Part shown: positions 1 through 12,300 of the stretch, one piece after another
Layout of the letters: each line of letters starts with the position of its first letter
How positions within the stretch are numbered: position 1 is the stretch's first letter
Origin: Macrotrachela quadricornifera
Lineage: Eukaryota; Rotifera; Eurotatoria; Philodinida; Philodinidae
DNA: 64,000 nt
Assembly: GCA_022393335.1 (NCBI GenBank)
Contig: JAJEKB010019174.1
Location: forward strand, 1 to 64,000
Direction: 5' to 3'
Notes under the pieces: generated by a model
What the model was told of the DNA's origin: nothing
Seen by the model: only the letters and a program-made list of their open reading frames with translations
Database searches by the model: none
Translations under genes and position numbers: made by a program

Positions 1-1973
1 TCTATTTTGCAGTTAGATCTATGCTGAACGTGTCTATTAATAGAAAGATGATTTTTTTTTTGGAAATTTCCGAGGCCGTATTCAGGCTATCAAATCAAAA
101 CAACTATCAATAGGTATACCATTCATATTCGTCATAAAATCGATTTATGCTCATGACAGAAGAAAAGGCTCCGTCACCAAAAATGTTTATCTTAATGAGA
201 TTTTTCAGTTGACATAAGAAAATAGGGAACCTAATGAAAAAAGTCTTAAAGGCTATTTCATAACCATATAACCTCCTGTCCTTCAAATAAATAACATGTT
301 AACATCATTTCAAGGAAGATAATTACTCTAGTTAGGATTACAGGTGCCTTTTTCAAATCCTCCTACTAAAAAAAAAATGGTTTTGTAAAAACCGAAAAAT
401 TTATTTTGCATTTTTCTCAAAATTGACTTTTTTGGTAATGATCGAACTGTGGACATATTTTTCTTGGATATATACTATTCAAAATAGCTACGGTTTTTTC
501 AAATGGAACATATAAATAGTTTTTCAGATGAGGAAAAGCGATTTTTTCCTTACCACTTAATGCCAGAGAAATGCATAGTTGTCTAGAAGTCTATATGTTA
601 GATTTTTAGATTTGTGAGCTTTTGATAACAGAAAAAATGGAACACAAAGTATATTTCAAAAATATTTTGTCTTCGCCCAAAGCGCCATCGATTTATCTTT
701 TAAATAAAACTGATCCGAGCTTTGCAACGTGTATTATAGTGACGAAAGTTTTTCACATAACAGCCTTGCTTTGCAGTTTGATGCCATCGCAAAGATGAAA
801 GACCCGAATATTTTTTGATAATGCACTTCCATAAACCCAATATCTATTCAAAGTTCGAGAAACGACATCTTTTTGTGTCAAGTATTCACTTTTAGGGAGT
901 GAAAATATTGAAAAACCCAAAAAGTGCTGCTCATTGCGTTTTTTGTAAAAGTGGATTGATCACAATCGCGATAATACTTTTTAGCATTCAAGTTCATTTT
1001 TCCGAATTCTTATCTACTTAATTGTTCATAACGAACTTCAGGAAAATTTGATTCATTACAAACTTTGCTGTTTTCTAAAGTCTATTATTTTTAAATTCAT
1101 CAAAATTCAAATTCAAATATCATTAATGATGATGAACAGAGAAAAGAAAAGCAGAGAACTAGAGCTAGAATCTAACATTGAGTGGATCGCTAACACAACT
1201 ACGTTTAAGCATTTGTTAGACTGCATAAAATTAGACTTTTTTGGAATTGAATGAACTATTCAATCAAGATTGATCATATGATAAATGTTTTTTCTACAAA
1301 TGAAAATCTGTTTTGTGAGTAAAAATATTGTTCATCTGCCGTTTATTCATTGAATAGTGTATGTTAAGTGTATCTCTATGTCTTTCATTCCTTCATCATT
1401 CTCACTTTACCCTCTTATTTCTACTTTTTTACCACTCTTTCTTTCTCAAATAAGTAATATATTCTGAGCTATAAGAAACGCGTATACAATGTGACTCGGT
1501 ATATTGAAATATACGAGAACAAGAATAACGAGGCAAGCTAGATATATCAATTCTATGTCTTCTATAAAGAATCTTCATAGATTCTATAAAAGATTTTCTA
1601 GTGAACGAAGTAAGATACAAAAATGGCATACTCTTTACGAATCGAAGAGTATTAATGTCTTTCAACCTATGTGCAATAGCATGGTTAGCTCTTACAGCAT
1701 GAACTATCACTTGCCCTTGAGTTTAAAACTAGATAGTATCAACAAACATACTTGTCGAAGTTCTTGTTCCCAAAACAGAGCCAAGAATGATTGCCCCAAT
1801 AAAAAGAGCAATTACTAAACACATAGGAATAATAAATTTCTTCTTTCGATACCACGAATGCCTTATAAACGTAATGAATCATTTTCATCAAAATCACAAT
1901 TAGGAAAAGATGCGATTAGACTTACTCAATTCTTGGATAAAGATGTGCGCCTAAATATAAAAATAATATTAAA
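1..1973. other. gene-poor AT-rich flank
   Basis: I see no supported gene here. The short open frames around 1048-1818 occur on both strands, are low-complexity and show no domain. No RNA gene or clear repeat was recognised. Confidence 0.5.
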
Positions 1974-3077
1974 TTAAAATAAATGATTGGAAATATTTAA
2001 ACTACCTTCGAATGGTGGTTCTAATAACACTTCTTCTGGCATAACCTGTTTTAAATGAATGATATAAAGATCAGGTGCTGGATTCAATTGTGCTCGAACT
2101 ATCATGTGAGTACCAGGCAAGAGAAGAATTTCGTCCTCAGTAGCAAACTGTGAATGAGCTCGTATTGTTCGACCATTAATGGCTTCCACAGAAAATAATG
2201 TTCGATTACCACTTTTGCCCAAATACATGTTGTTTTCAAGTACACTCAATGAAGCTGTGCATGATGAAAATGCCCACCATGTCACTTGAGTACCACGTGG
2301 AAATTCTGTGCTCACATTTTTAGTTACTCCTCGCCAAATAGTTAATTGCGGAAGGCACCGTAATTTGGCAAGAGCAGTTATGAACAGTTTCATATACTTG
2401 TAATAGGGTCGAAGAAGCTCTCGATCATCTTTCTGAAGAGTTTGATTAAGCATGGAATATAGACTTCGATGTGGACTCATCCATTCAATAGTGTAGAGAC
2501 GAATTGCAGCACTTTCATCAATTGTAAGTCCATCGGGTGGTTGTTCTGGAGTTTCACTGATGGCCATTTCAACGTAGAACGATAGGTTATGAAGAGTATT
2601 ATTGAGGGGGGCGCATGCTTCAGAAAGTGGCAGCAAAGGCTCTTTAGCGTATCCTACAATAGGATTGAGGTCTGCTTTGAAAATACTTGCGATGTTCGTA
2701 GATGTCGAATTTGAACTTCCAGTGATAGTTTCTACAACTCGACGATTTCTTGTCATGGAGCCGTCTTCTACGGTAGTAGAATTCTCTACGGTTACTGCCA
2801 TTTGTCCTTGACCAGGTATTTCTTCATTCATGTTTATATATACACTATTTAACAGGTACGGTAAATCACGTCTGATCTCGACGTCGTTGTTCATTATATA
2901 TTGTCGATGATTCATCTCATTGTGACCAAGCGGGACTGCTCGTTCCTCAGTTTCAACATATATATCTGTATTCATTATTTGATCAGTCTGAACGGCGATA
3001 TCGTTGCATATCAATGGTTGTCGATCAGTCGACCGTTCATCATTTAACGCAATCGCAGGTAGTTCAATCTCTTCCAC
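1974..3077 (-). CDS. NAD:arginine ADP-ribosyltransferase (ART, R-S-E class)
   Basis: Single open frame of 367 residues, ATG at 3077 and TAA at 1974-1976, no intron needed. The C-terminal half (about 185-350) matches the eukaryotic mono-ADP-ribosyltransferase fold: the first-strand arginine in TIWRG (R249), the aromatic-Ser-Ser motif in WWAFSSCTAS (S271/S272), and the catalytic E-x-E in FATEDEILLLPG (E314 and E316), followed by the usual PGTHMIV strand. Proteins of this class transfer ADP-ribose from NAD+ to arginine or other side chains. The first ~140 residues are Asn/Glu/Thr-rich and probably disordered. There is no signal peptide or membrane segment, so a cytosolic or nuclear site is inferred, unlike the secreted/GPI-anchored vertebrate ARTs. 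All catalytic positions are present, so it is probably active. Substrate unknown. Confidence 0.85.
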   Translation of the reverse strand: MEEIELPAIALNDERSTDRQPLICNDIAVQTDQIMNTDIYVETEERAVPLGHNEMNHRQYIMNNDVEIRRDLPYLLNSVYINMNEEIPGQGQMAVTVENSTTVEDGSMTRNRRVVETITGSSNSTSTNIASIFKADLNPIVGYAKEPLLPLSEACAPLNNTLHNLSFYVEMAISETPEQPPDGLTIDESAAIRLYTIEWMSPHRSLYSMLNQTLQKDDRELLRPYYKYMKLFITALAKLRCLPQLTIWRGVTKNVSTEFPRGTQVTWWAFSSCTASLSVLENNMYLGKSGNRTLFSVEAINGRTIRAHSQFATEDEILLLPGTHMIVRAQLNPAPDLYIIHLKQVMPEEVLLEPPFEGSLNISNHLF

Positions 3078-4421
3078 TTTATATATTAGTATTACTGCTT
3101 AAAAATAAAGTATCAGTTATTTTTCGTAGGAACAATACTGATTAGTTGAATGTTAACAATTTTCGAAAGATTATCATTACTTCTTACTATCAGTTTTATT
3201 TACATTCATGATACGAAAAATAGCAGATTCGAAATGCGATGACCTAATTCGTAATGATCCCTTGATAACATTCTTATTATATAGGAATAACTTGATAAAA
3301 AGGATTAAAGTCGTCTTATATCCAAACGATGATTCTTAGAAGATTTTAACATTAACTGTAAGTAGTTGCGATCAAGATCGTTTGAAAAGATCTACATACC
3401 TTACAATAAGATTCTATTGGCTATTATTGAATCATAGATAGAGTACAAGTAAAATCTATTATATCGTTTCTCTACAAATTGTGCGTACTCATTTAACTGA
3501 AACAAAAATTGTTTTCCAATTATCTCTTTTGTTGGATACTTAATTTTCAATTCCTGCAACTAGGAATGGCACATTTACAATTTAATGACCGACTGCTGTA
3601 AATAGTCAGTAATCTACGTCCAAATGATTTTGGTACTTAGAAGTAACTTAAGAAACAAAATTAGTCCGATTAGAATCAGAATTTGATGCTCTCTCTAAAT
3701 ATATGATGTAAATTTTTTTTCTAACTTGAAGTTAACTAATGGATTATCAAAAGTTTTTTTGTAGCTTTTGATTTTCTATAATTCTAGCTTGTTGCAACAC
3801 ATCATATATTAGAACATACAATTCTCTGGAACAATAGAAAATAATAACTATCCCAAAATATTCTGTAAAGAAACTACACATAGAGACAAGGAAATCATAC
3901 TTACGTGGTACAGAACATTTTTATTTGTTCAGAGATTTGCTTATCGTTAGTTAGCGATCAATCAGAAGAAAATTCTGCAGATGTACTTTGAAAAAGCATC
4001 AAATTTTGATTTCAACCTGACTTTTTGTTCCTCTTAAGTTATTTTTAAATGGCCAAAAAATATTATATTATGAGAGAGACGTGGAAAATGCAGAAACTCG
4101 GATGATATTCAACTTTTTTTGTAACTCATACAACACAGATTTGGAGTATTTTGTGAATAGATATCTGGAAAATTCATGAACGCTTTGTTTCGTGACTTAG
4201 GAATCTGATTCGTTATGTTAATTTACTCAATAATACATCATCTAAAAATTTTATTACGACAACAACTGTAGCTCTATCCATTTAATTATTCTATATCTAT
4301 AGAGCATATGAACGAGTAATGTTACTGATATTATGTGATGGAACAGAGAAAACAAATGATCCCTTGCCAGACGCGAATTATGCATCTTCTACTATCTGAG
4401 CGGGTGGTCCAAACCAGCTAG
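3078..4421. other. intergenic, nothing recognised
   Basis: AT-rich sequence upstream of the ART gene on the minus strand. It presumably holds that gene's promoter, but I can point to no specific element. No coding signal seen. Confidence 0.4.
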
Positions 4422-4718
4422 ATTAGAAAGAATCTTAATCTTCATTTAGCCCGTTCTCTAAAGTTACCGAAAAGCGAAGAGTTTCCTCAGGATGTAAATA
4501 GTGGCTTTTTTAAGAAACAGCTAATGTTTGAAGAAATGAAAGAAGTTTCTTTAAACACTGCTGTTCTTGACGATGAAAATGGTGACAGCGATTCAGAGGC
4601 TGACTCTGTTATTTGCGAGAATTCACCAGTGATTGAAATAGATTTATTAACTTTTCTTTTCCTGGAATATGAGCCAAATAATGATTTAAGGGTACTACAT
4701 TTAGACTCTTTATCATAG
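4422..4718 (+). CDS. possible terminal coding exon or gene fragment, acidic, unknown
   Basis: An open frame of 98 codons runs from just after an acceptor-like AG at 4420-4421 to a TAG at 4716-4718. An internal ATG at 4524 would give 64 residues. The predicted peptide has a basic start and an acidic middle (DDENGDSDSEADS), unusual for random AT-rich sequence. No upstream exon could be linked and no family was recognised. It could be the last exon of a lost gene, part of a decayed transposase, or chance. Confidence 0.22.
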   Translation: MRKNLNLHLARSLKLPKSEEFPQDVNSGFFKKQLMFEEMKEVSLNTAVLDDENGDSDSEADSVICENSPVIEIDLLTFLFLEYEPNNDLRVLHLDSLS

Positions 4719-4739
4719 AGTTGCATTTAGCAAGACCCA

Positions 4740-6764
4740 TATCTTTCTCTTAAGACAATCATGAAAGGCTTAGTGTATGTCACTTGTAAAATGTCATACG
4801 TGAAGAAACAAATCATTTGTGTAACGATAATCTACCAATTGTTGCTGTCATTATGAATGTCTTTTTTTTAGAGAAATAAGTTATGACTACCAATACATCC
4901 GATCGTTCTAAAAAAGTACTTGTTTTTTTTTTAATGACTGCTGGTTGAATATAAAGTCTTGATAGTAGATCTTGATGTCTCATTTTTTCACAAGCAATTC
5001 AGAATGATTTTCTAATATACTCCAATAAATAATCAATACGCCGATTAGACTAACTTCTGTAAACTTGACAGAATGTACTCAAAGCTTATATTTAGAAGTT
5101 TCAAGGATCTATAAATTCGAAATACAGATTACATAAAAAGTATAAAATATGACATGTGTCTTACTTTCTAGATAGATTTATCGATACCATTATAGAAAGA
5201 CCAACTAATTAAAGAGACAGTTCCTCGCTGGCTATACTTTTGAATCAGAGATTTATATCTCTTCATATGTGGGTGGTTTCAAAAGAAACGTTAACTGAAT
5301 AAATTTGCAAATAGAATTCTTGAATGGTAAGATTACACTATAATAGAAATGCAAAAATGATTGAAACGTCGTTGTTCCAAAGTATATATATTGTTTGACT
5401 ATGAACCTTGTTGCAATCAGCCCATTTTACCTAGAAATAGTCTTAAGATCTATCTTTCTTCAAGTCGAATTGCCAGTAGAATTTCATCTCAAAAATATCA
5501 AAGTTACTAGAAATTTTGACGTAGATTTGTACTACTTTTGATCGACACTATGGCTACGAAAAATAAAGATGAATTGTTTATTTTTCTATTTCTCTGAGAC
5601 GAACCCGAAAAGGAAATAAGAGATAGAAAAGCAGCTAGCTAAAAATAACCTGTACTTTTAGAATAAATTTTATTAGGTCTGTGCATATTTTTTCTCGTTT
5701 GGTAATCATTAAATAATTTCGTTTATACAAAAAATACATAATTTCACGTTCTATAAAACAATATGCTTTCTCGTTTCACATATAATTTTTTAAGAATGTT
5801 TTTCAATAAAAAACAAAACCACTTGAGAACTATGATTCGAATAATAGAGACTAAATGCAAATAAAATAGTGGTAGTTACCGTCAAATAATGTCTAAGGAG
5901 GACCAAACTCGAAGAACGTATGAGTGCAGTAATTGTGAATATAGAGGAAAGCAAAAAAAATCTGAATAAAATGCGAAGAGCATATATTTTAGTCTCTCAT
6001 TTATTACGTTGATCACTCATGCGTAGGACACATTCTTTTTATCTTATGAAAGGTAAAGAATGAGCCGAAAAAAGGTGTCTATATATAAAATCCTTTTACG
6101 ATGTAGTGTCGATAATCTATGAGAAGTTTACCTTATAACTGTGTTAATGTATATGAGAATTTTCTCTATTGTTTTACTATTTCTTATTCATTATTCATAT
6201 TCTTTTCTTGTGTGATATATTTCTTTGATTTTGTAAGATATTGCATTATGTTATTTATACGTGATCGTTCTTCTCATTACAGTAAGGTGGCTGTTCTTGT
6301 CCATTTCGTCTATTTTCTCTCTCCTATTAGTCATCGCTCTTGACTTATTATTTATCTGTTCTTTCAGGTAGTATAGAAATTCAATACATTCATATTTTGT
6401 TTGTTGCTTGATTGAACTTCAATGCACGATACTTTTACTTGTTATCCGTGTAGTGAGCATTTTGTGTCAGTCATATATGAAGAAAAAAGAAGGACGATCA
6501 AGGGAGAAACAGCTAATTCTAAGATTTCGGGATTCCGTAAGATTCCATAGTATTACTCTTGACTTCAAGCAGTGGTAGAAATATGCTGAAATATTTGTGT
6601 AAGCAAGGAAAAATATGCAAAAGGACGAACAACAAAAGAATATCTACAATGATTTTTGAATAATTACAATGGCAGCGATTAGCCGTATGTATGATTATCC
6701 TATTTTTTATTTAAAAAAAAGAAGTTCGTTATTTTTGCATAACACGATTTAAACAATCCGATGA
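4740..6764. other. intergenic, nothing recognised
   Basis: AT-rich, no supported open frame, RNA gene or strong repeat. The open frame at 6119-6343 is hydrophobic and low-complexity and is not supported as a gene. Confidence 0.4.
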
Positions 6765-6980
6765 TCTATATATATATAAAGAAAAAAGCTTGTTTGTCCG
6801 TCTGTTCTTTAGGCATTGCGACAGGGTACGAGCAAATGCAATGAAATTTTGCACAGAATACCCCTTTCGAATAGAGGAAGGTCATAGAATAATTTTTGCC
6901 CTTTCTATTGTTGGATTTACTACATTAAAAGCTTTTTACAGAGAATTTATGCGTACTATTGTTTTCTCAATAATTTAAGA
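6765..6980 (+). repeat. interspersed repeat fragment, copy A of a diverged pair
   Basis: After a TATATA run comes a TGTCCGTCTGTTC-type stretch, then GGCATTGCGACAGG and a GAAATTTTGCACAGA-type block. The same order of motifs recurs at 7155-7375. The two copies are diverged but collinear, which suggests an old dispersed element. The short open frame inside (6790-6978) is probably not a gene. Confidence 0.4.
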
Positions 6981-7154
6981 ACGAAAGTATATAAAAACAT
7001 GTGCTTTTTGCCATCGGTCGCACGACATTTTAGGATAAACCAAAGAAAACGAATGAAACGTGTAAAATGAAGAGCAACCATAGGAATGAAAGTTTTCATC
7101 GAATGAAGAAGGCAACAAGTGAGATAAAATTTCATTACTTATAAATCATAATCT

Positions 7155-7375
7155 CTATATATAAACAAGTTGTGTGTGTCTATCTGTCCGTTTTTTAGGC
7201 ATTTGGACATCGCATGAGTTAACGGTGCCAAACTTTCATGGCATACTCTTAGATTCCGAGGAAGATCCAGAGGAGATCAGGATGATTGGTGAGAGGTTTG
7301 GGCTGAAATTTCACAGAAGTTATGATACATTGCAATTTTGCTCAATCTTTCAAAATCTTCGGAGCATTTGCTGAC
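7155..7375 (+). repeat. interspersed repeat fragment, copy B of a diverged pair
   Basis: Shares with 6765-6980 the TATATA lead, the CTATCTGTCCGTTTTTTAGG core, an ACATCGCATGAG block, then AGAGGAGATC and a GAAATTTCACAGA block. Family not identified. Confidence 0.4.
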
Positions 7376-7907
7376 ATTGTTAGAATGTCCACCTCTTAGT
7401 GTCACTTTTTTTGCATTGGACGTTGGTACAACGTATAGAAATACGCATGAGTTAAGAGAAAGACAGTCACATCCCCATACTACTTACTGAATTATCTGAT
7501 TTAAAAGTGAATGTAAGTATATGCACGGCAGGACATGTAGTAATAATAGATGAAAAGGTCTTAAGCAGACCTTCTATACATCTTCTGTCAATTTTTGACA
7601 TGGTAAGTTTCCAGTTTGGAGATTTCTCAAGCAACGTCGGGTACTACCGTTAGTATTCTATATTTCTAAGCATTTTTATTTTTGTCACTTCTTAATGAGA
7701 CAATAAAAATGAAAATTAATAAACAAAGTTTATTGAGTGATAAAATAACATGCGAATATAGCTGTATATAGCGACACACTGAGAAAAGATAGAGAAAGGA
7801 AAGAGAAAGAGAACATAAGAGAAGTGCAATGAAGCACAGCAGAGTATTGGCAGGTAATGATAGCGTTCATCCAATAATGGTTCCAATTACATCTATATTT
7901 CAGCCTA

Positions 7908-8142
7908 TACTAAAAAAAAAAAGGTGTCACACGAAACTACAAAATGGTTTCGCGACGACTACGAAGCCTAAAAAGGATTTCGAGATTTGAAACGAATTCG
8001 AAACCCTATTTTGGGTTTTGTATAAAACTACGAAACTATCAAAAAGTTCTCAAATTTGTCTTTCCAAGGTTTTATAGTTTTATATGAAACTCAAAAAAGG
8101 TTTTCGAATTCGTTTCAAATCACGAAACCTTTTTTTTCAGTG
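7908..8142. mobile_element. MITE-like hairpin element in duplication copy 1
   Basis: A ~235-bp insertion relative to copy 2 (empty site near 22040). It folds almost end to end: GATTTGAAACGAATTCGAAA in the left arm is mirrored by TTTCGAATTCGTTTCAAATC in the right arm, and the ends read TACTAAAAAAAAAAAGG and the inverse of CACTGAAAAAAAAGG. No coding capacity. The paralogous empty site makes insertion more likely than deletion. Confidence 0.65.
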
Positions 8143-9377
8143 CATTGAGGAAAAAATCTGTTTATGTATGAATTTTTACACAAATATTTTCGTCATACTT
8201 TTAACACTAAAAGTGTTCACAAAGTGACCATGTTAACCAAAGCCACACGTTTAAAGAAGTGCAAATGATAAAGTATTGAAAACCTAATTACAATCTATCA
8301 TTAATGCCATATATTGAAGAAAACATTTTTTTACCAGCTGATAAAAATTCTGCTTCTGTATGTTAGATCCGTAAATCCGTTGACGTATATTTATATATAT
8401 GTTTATTCGGAATGATAAAACACATCCTCTGACACAGAAAACAGGCAGTATTTATATTAGTTAGATGTTAAGTGAATATGGATTATTCCATGATATAAGA
8501 TATCATACTTGGAAACTCCATGTCTAATATGTAAACTAAAGAACAACCAATCTAGGATTAAACCAAGAGAAAAACACTAGGGAAAACACCTGGCAGAACG
8601 AAAGAAAGGAAGAGAAGAGAGAGTTATACCTAAGAACATATATGTGTAAAAAATGAACGAAAGAGAAAACATATATAAGAATAAAAGAAAAGAAAGCATA
8701 TAGGATCATTCTCACTGGAATGTGTCTTACAAATATTTCATAACACTGTATCTATTCTTTTCAACAAAAAAAATAGTCATCAAATACAACTTATGGTATT
8801 TGTTAGGAATTTTTTACGTTGAAGGCGACTATGCTCACGACAATTGTTTAAAAATGAAACGGTTTGAACACAGAAAAAGATTTAAAAAAACTGGCTCGGA
8901 GCTATTTGAATGGCTTCGGATGTCTGAATAACGCTTTATTTATGTTATTAAAAAAGAAAACGAAAAAGTTTGTATACCACGAAAGTGAATCGTTGCATTT
9001 GAAAAGAAATAATACTTTTTTTTTAGTGAAGCAAATAACTATAATTCGATGATAATTGAAGTGTTTTTCGCGAAGAACATATTATATTATGGCAATAAGT
9101 ATGCTGTTATGAATATATTAAATACAGTTATTCATCCCATTTATTCTTCAAGTCTCCATTGTCTTCGAAAACTTTGGTTTGTTTCTCTTCAAAATAATAT
9201 ATGACTACTTCTATCAAAATTTCTAACTACAATGTTATCATACATTATGGTAGTTACATATACAGATAAGGAGATAAATTCTGACGAAATATTCGATGAC
9301 ACATAACACACGTGCACAAATATACTTATAAGATAACAAGTTAACTCAAAACACATACATTAAAGTAAAATATATTC

Positions 9378-12300
9378 ATGTCACAAGCAATCGCATCAAC
9401 TTCTCAGAAGATGGCTCCATCACTTCAAACATTATCAGTGGAATTGGTTTATCGAATTCTCGACAATCTTTCAATTAAAACAATATTTTTTTCATGCTGT
9501 AATGTTTGCACAAAGCTCAATGCAATCATAAATACGTATCATCGGTATCAGGTAATCTTTCGTTTTATTCTAAAATGACATGTTCATCACCTTTTCAATG
9601 CTTCATTTTCTTCTTACTGATATCAAACGAATAGATTTCATACAACAATATTCTCTAGCTGAGTGCATTATATGAATAAGAAACCAGTAGTTGAAAAATA
9701 AAGACATAAAAGGGTGGATGAGAACGAAAAGTCGTCGGCATATGAAACAGTGTGCTCTACCGCTTCCAAGATAAATGGCAACAGTTACGCAGTAAATCAT
9801 AATTGCATATGAGTCGGGATTTGTTGATACAGTTGTTCTAGAGCATTTCACAGCATATCTACTCAAGAAAAATCAAGGTCTTCAGACTCATGTTTGCTGA
9901 TATTAACAAAATAGAAAAAAGGCTTGGATACATTTTTATTCAGTATAATATGCTTGAAAGTAACACTGTCATACTAGTTGGTAATTCTGAGTAAGAAAAG
10001 AACCACTCACTCAGGTCAACAAGGACTCAACAATGTGGATTGTGTAGAGCTTTTCACAGCGCATCTTCTAAAATAAATTCAAAGTTCCATCATTTCTTTG
10101 AAGCTGAGATATATGTGAAATAAGAAATGTTGCAATCATTTTGGCACACCCAGTATTTTCGAATTGTGAAGAAACTTCTCTATTAAACTTTTAAACCATT
10201 TGTAAAAGCACAAAAAAAATACCAAGTAATACTATCAAAATAAAAAACACAAAAAAACTGAAAATAACGCAAAAAATATATACAAAACCGTTTAAAACTT
10301 CCACAAAACTAACCTTTCAAAATATCTATCTGCTTTCTTAGGAGATACGAAGGTGATTCTCATTTCCTCTTCTCCTTCTCCCATATTTATCATTTTCTTT
10401 ATTCATAGACACTTACTCAGCTGGATGTTGCAGACAATAAAATTAGAGATATTGGAGCACAACATTTTGCTAGGATCTTACGCGACAACAAAGTAATCTT
10501 ATTTTCCTCTTCTATACCTATCTCTCGTATTTATCTTTATCTCTATTCACAGACACTCACTAAGGTGGATCTTGGGAACAATAAGATTGGCGATATTGGA
10601 GCACAACATTTCGCTAATGTCTTACGATATAATAAGGTGATTCTCATTTTCTCTTCTTCATCTCTCTCATATTTATATTTCACTCCATTCATAGACACTC
10701 ACCGAGCTGTATCTTGGGCAAAATCAAATTGGAAATGTTGGGGCACAGTATCTTGCTGATGCCTTACGGTGTAACAAGGTGATTTTCATTTCCTCTTCTT
10801 CATTTCTCTCTCATATTTCTCTCTTTCTCTTTACTCACAGACACTGACTGAGCTACGTCTTTCCAAAAATCACATCGGACATGTTGGAGCACAATATCTT
10901 GCTCATGCATTACGAGATAACAAGGTAATTCTCATTTTCTCTTCATCTTTCTCTCATATTTCTCTCTTTCTCTCTTCACAGACACTCACTGAGCTGAATT
11001 TTCGAGGTAATCCAATTGGACGTGTTGGAGCACGGCATTTCGCCGATGCCTTACGACATACAAAGGTGATTCTGGTTTACTCTTTAACTCTCTCAAATTT
11101 GTTTTTTTCTCTATTCACAGACACTTACTAAGCTGGATCTTGGTGAGAATCAAATTGGAGATGTTGGAGCAGAATATCTTGCTACTGTCTTACGGGATAA
11201 CAAAGTGCTTTTCATTTCCTCTACTTGATGTCTCTCATATTTATCTTTCTCTCTGTTCACAGACACTCACTGAGCTGTATCTTGGGGACAATCAAATTGG
11301 TCATGTTGGAGCACAATATCTTGCTGATGCCTTACGATATAATAAGGTGATTCTTATTTCCTTTTTATCTCTCTCTCTCGTGTTTATCCTCTTTTCTATT
11401 TACAGACATTAACTGAGCTGAATCTTCGGGGCAATCAAATTAGACATGTAGGAGCAGAATATCTCGCTAATGCTTTACGAGATAACAAGGTAATTTTCAT
11501 TTCCTCATTTTCATCTCTCTTACATTTATTTTTCTCTTTATTTACAGGCACTCACTAAGCTGGATGTTTGGAGCAGTGATATTGGAGATGCTGGAGTACT
11601 ATATCTCGCTGATGCCTTACGGGATAACAAGGTAATTCGTTTTTCCTCTTCGTTTTTCTCTCATATTAATCTTTTTTTCTATTTACAGACACTGACTGAG
11701 TTACATCTACGATGCACTGAGTTTGGACATATTGGAGCACAATATCTCGCTAATGCCTTACGAGATAATAAGGTGATTCGCACTTCCTCTTGTTTATCTC
11801 TTTCCCATATTTATCTTGCTCTCTATTTGCAGACACTCACCGTGCTGAATCTTTCCTACAATAAAATAAGAGCTGTTGGAGCACAATATCTCGCTGATGC
11901 CTTACGAGAAAACAAGGTTATTCTTATCTTCCTCTTCATCTCTGTTTCATATTTACCTTCTCTATTCACAGACGCTCATTGACCTGAATCTTGGTGACAA
12001 TGAAATTCGACCTGCGGGAGCACAACAACTTGCTAATGCCTTACCAGATAATAATGTAATTCTCATTTCCTATTCTTTTTCTCTTTCTCATATTTATTTT
12101 GCTCGCTATTCGCAGACACTCACTATGCTGAATCTTGAAAGCAATTATATTGGAAATGCTGGAGCACAATATCTTGCTGACGCCTTACGAGTTAACAAGG
12201 TGATTCTGATTTTCTCATCTTGACCTTTCTCTCCTATTTTTATTTCTCTCTATTCACAGACACTCACTGAGCTTTATCTTAGGCGCAATCAGATTGGAGA

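Noticed and set aside
9603..9866. Minus-strand open frame of 87 codons, repeated at 23367-23630
   Set aside because: It lies in the long intron of both F-box/LRR copies. Its reappearance is explained by the segmental duplication, and no domain is visible.
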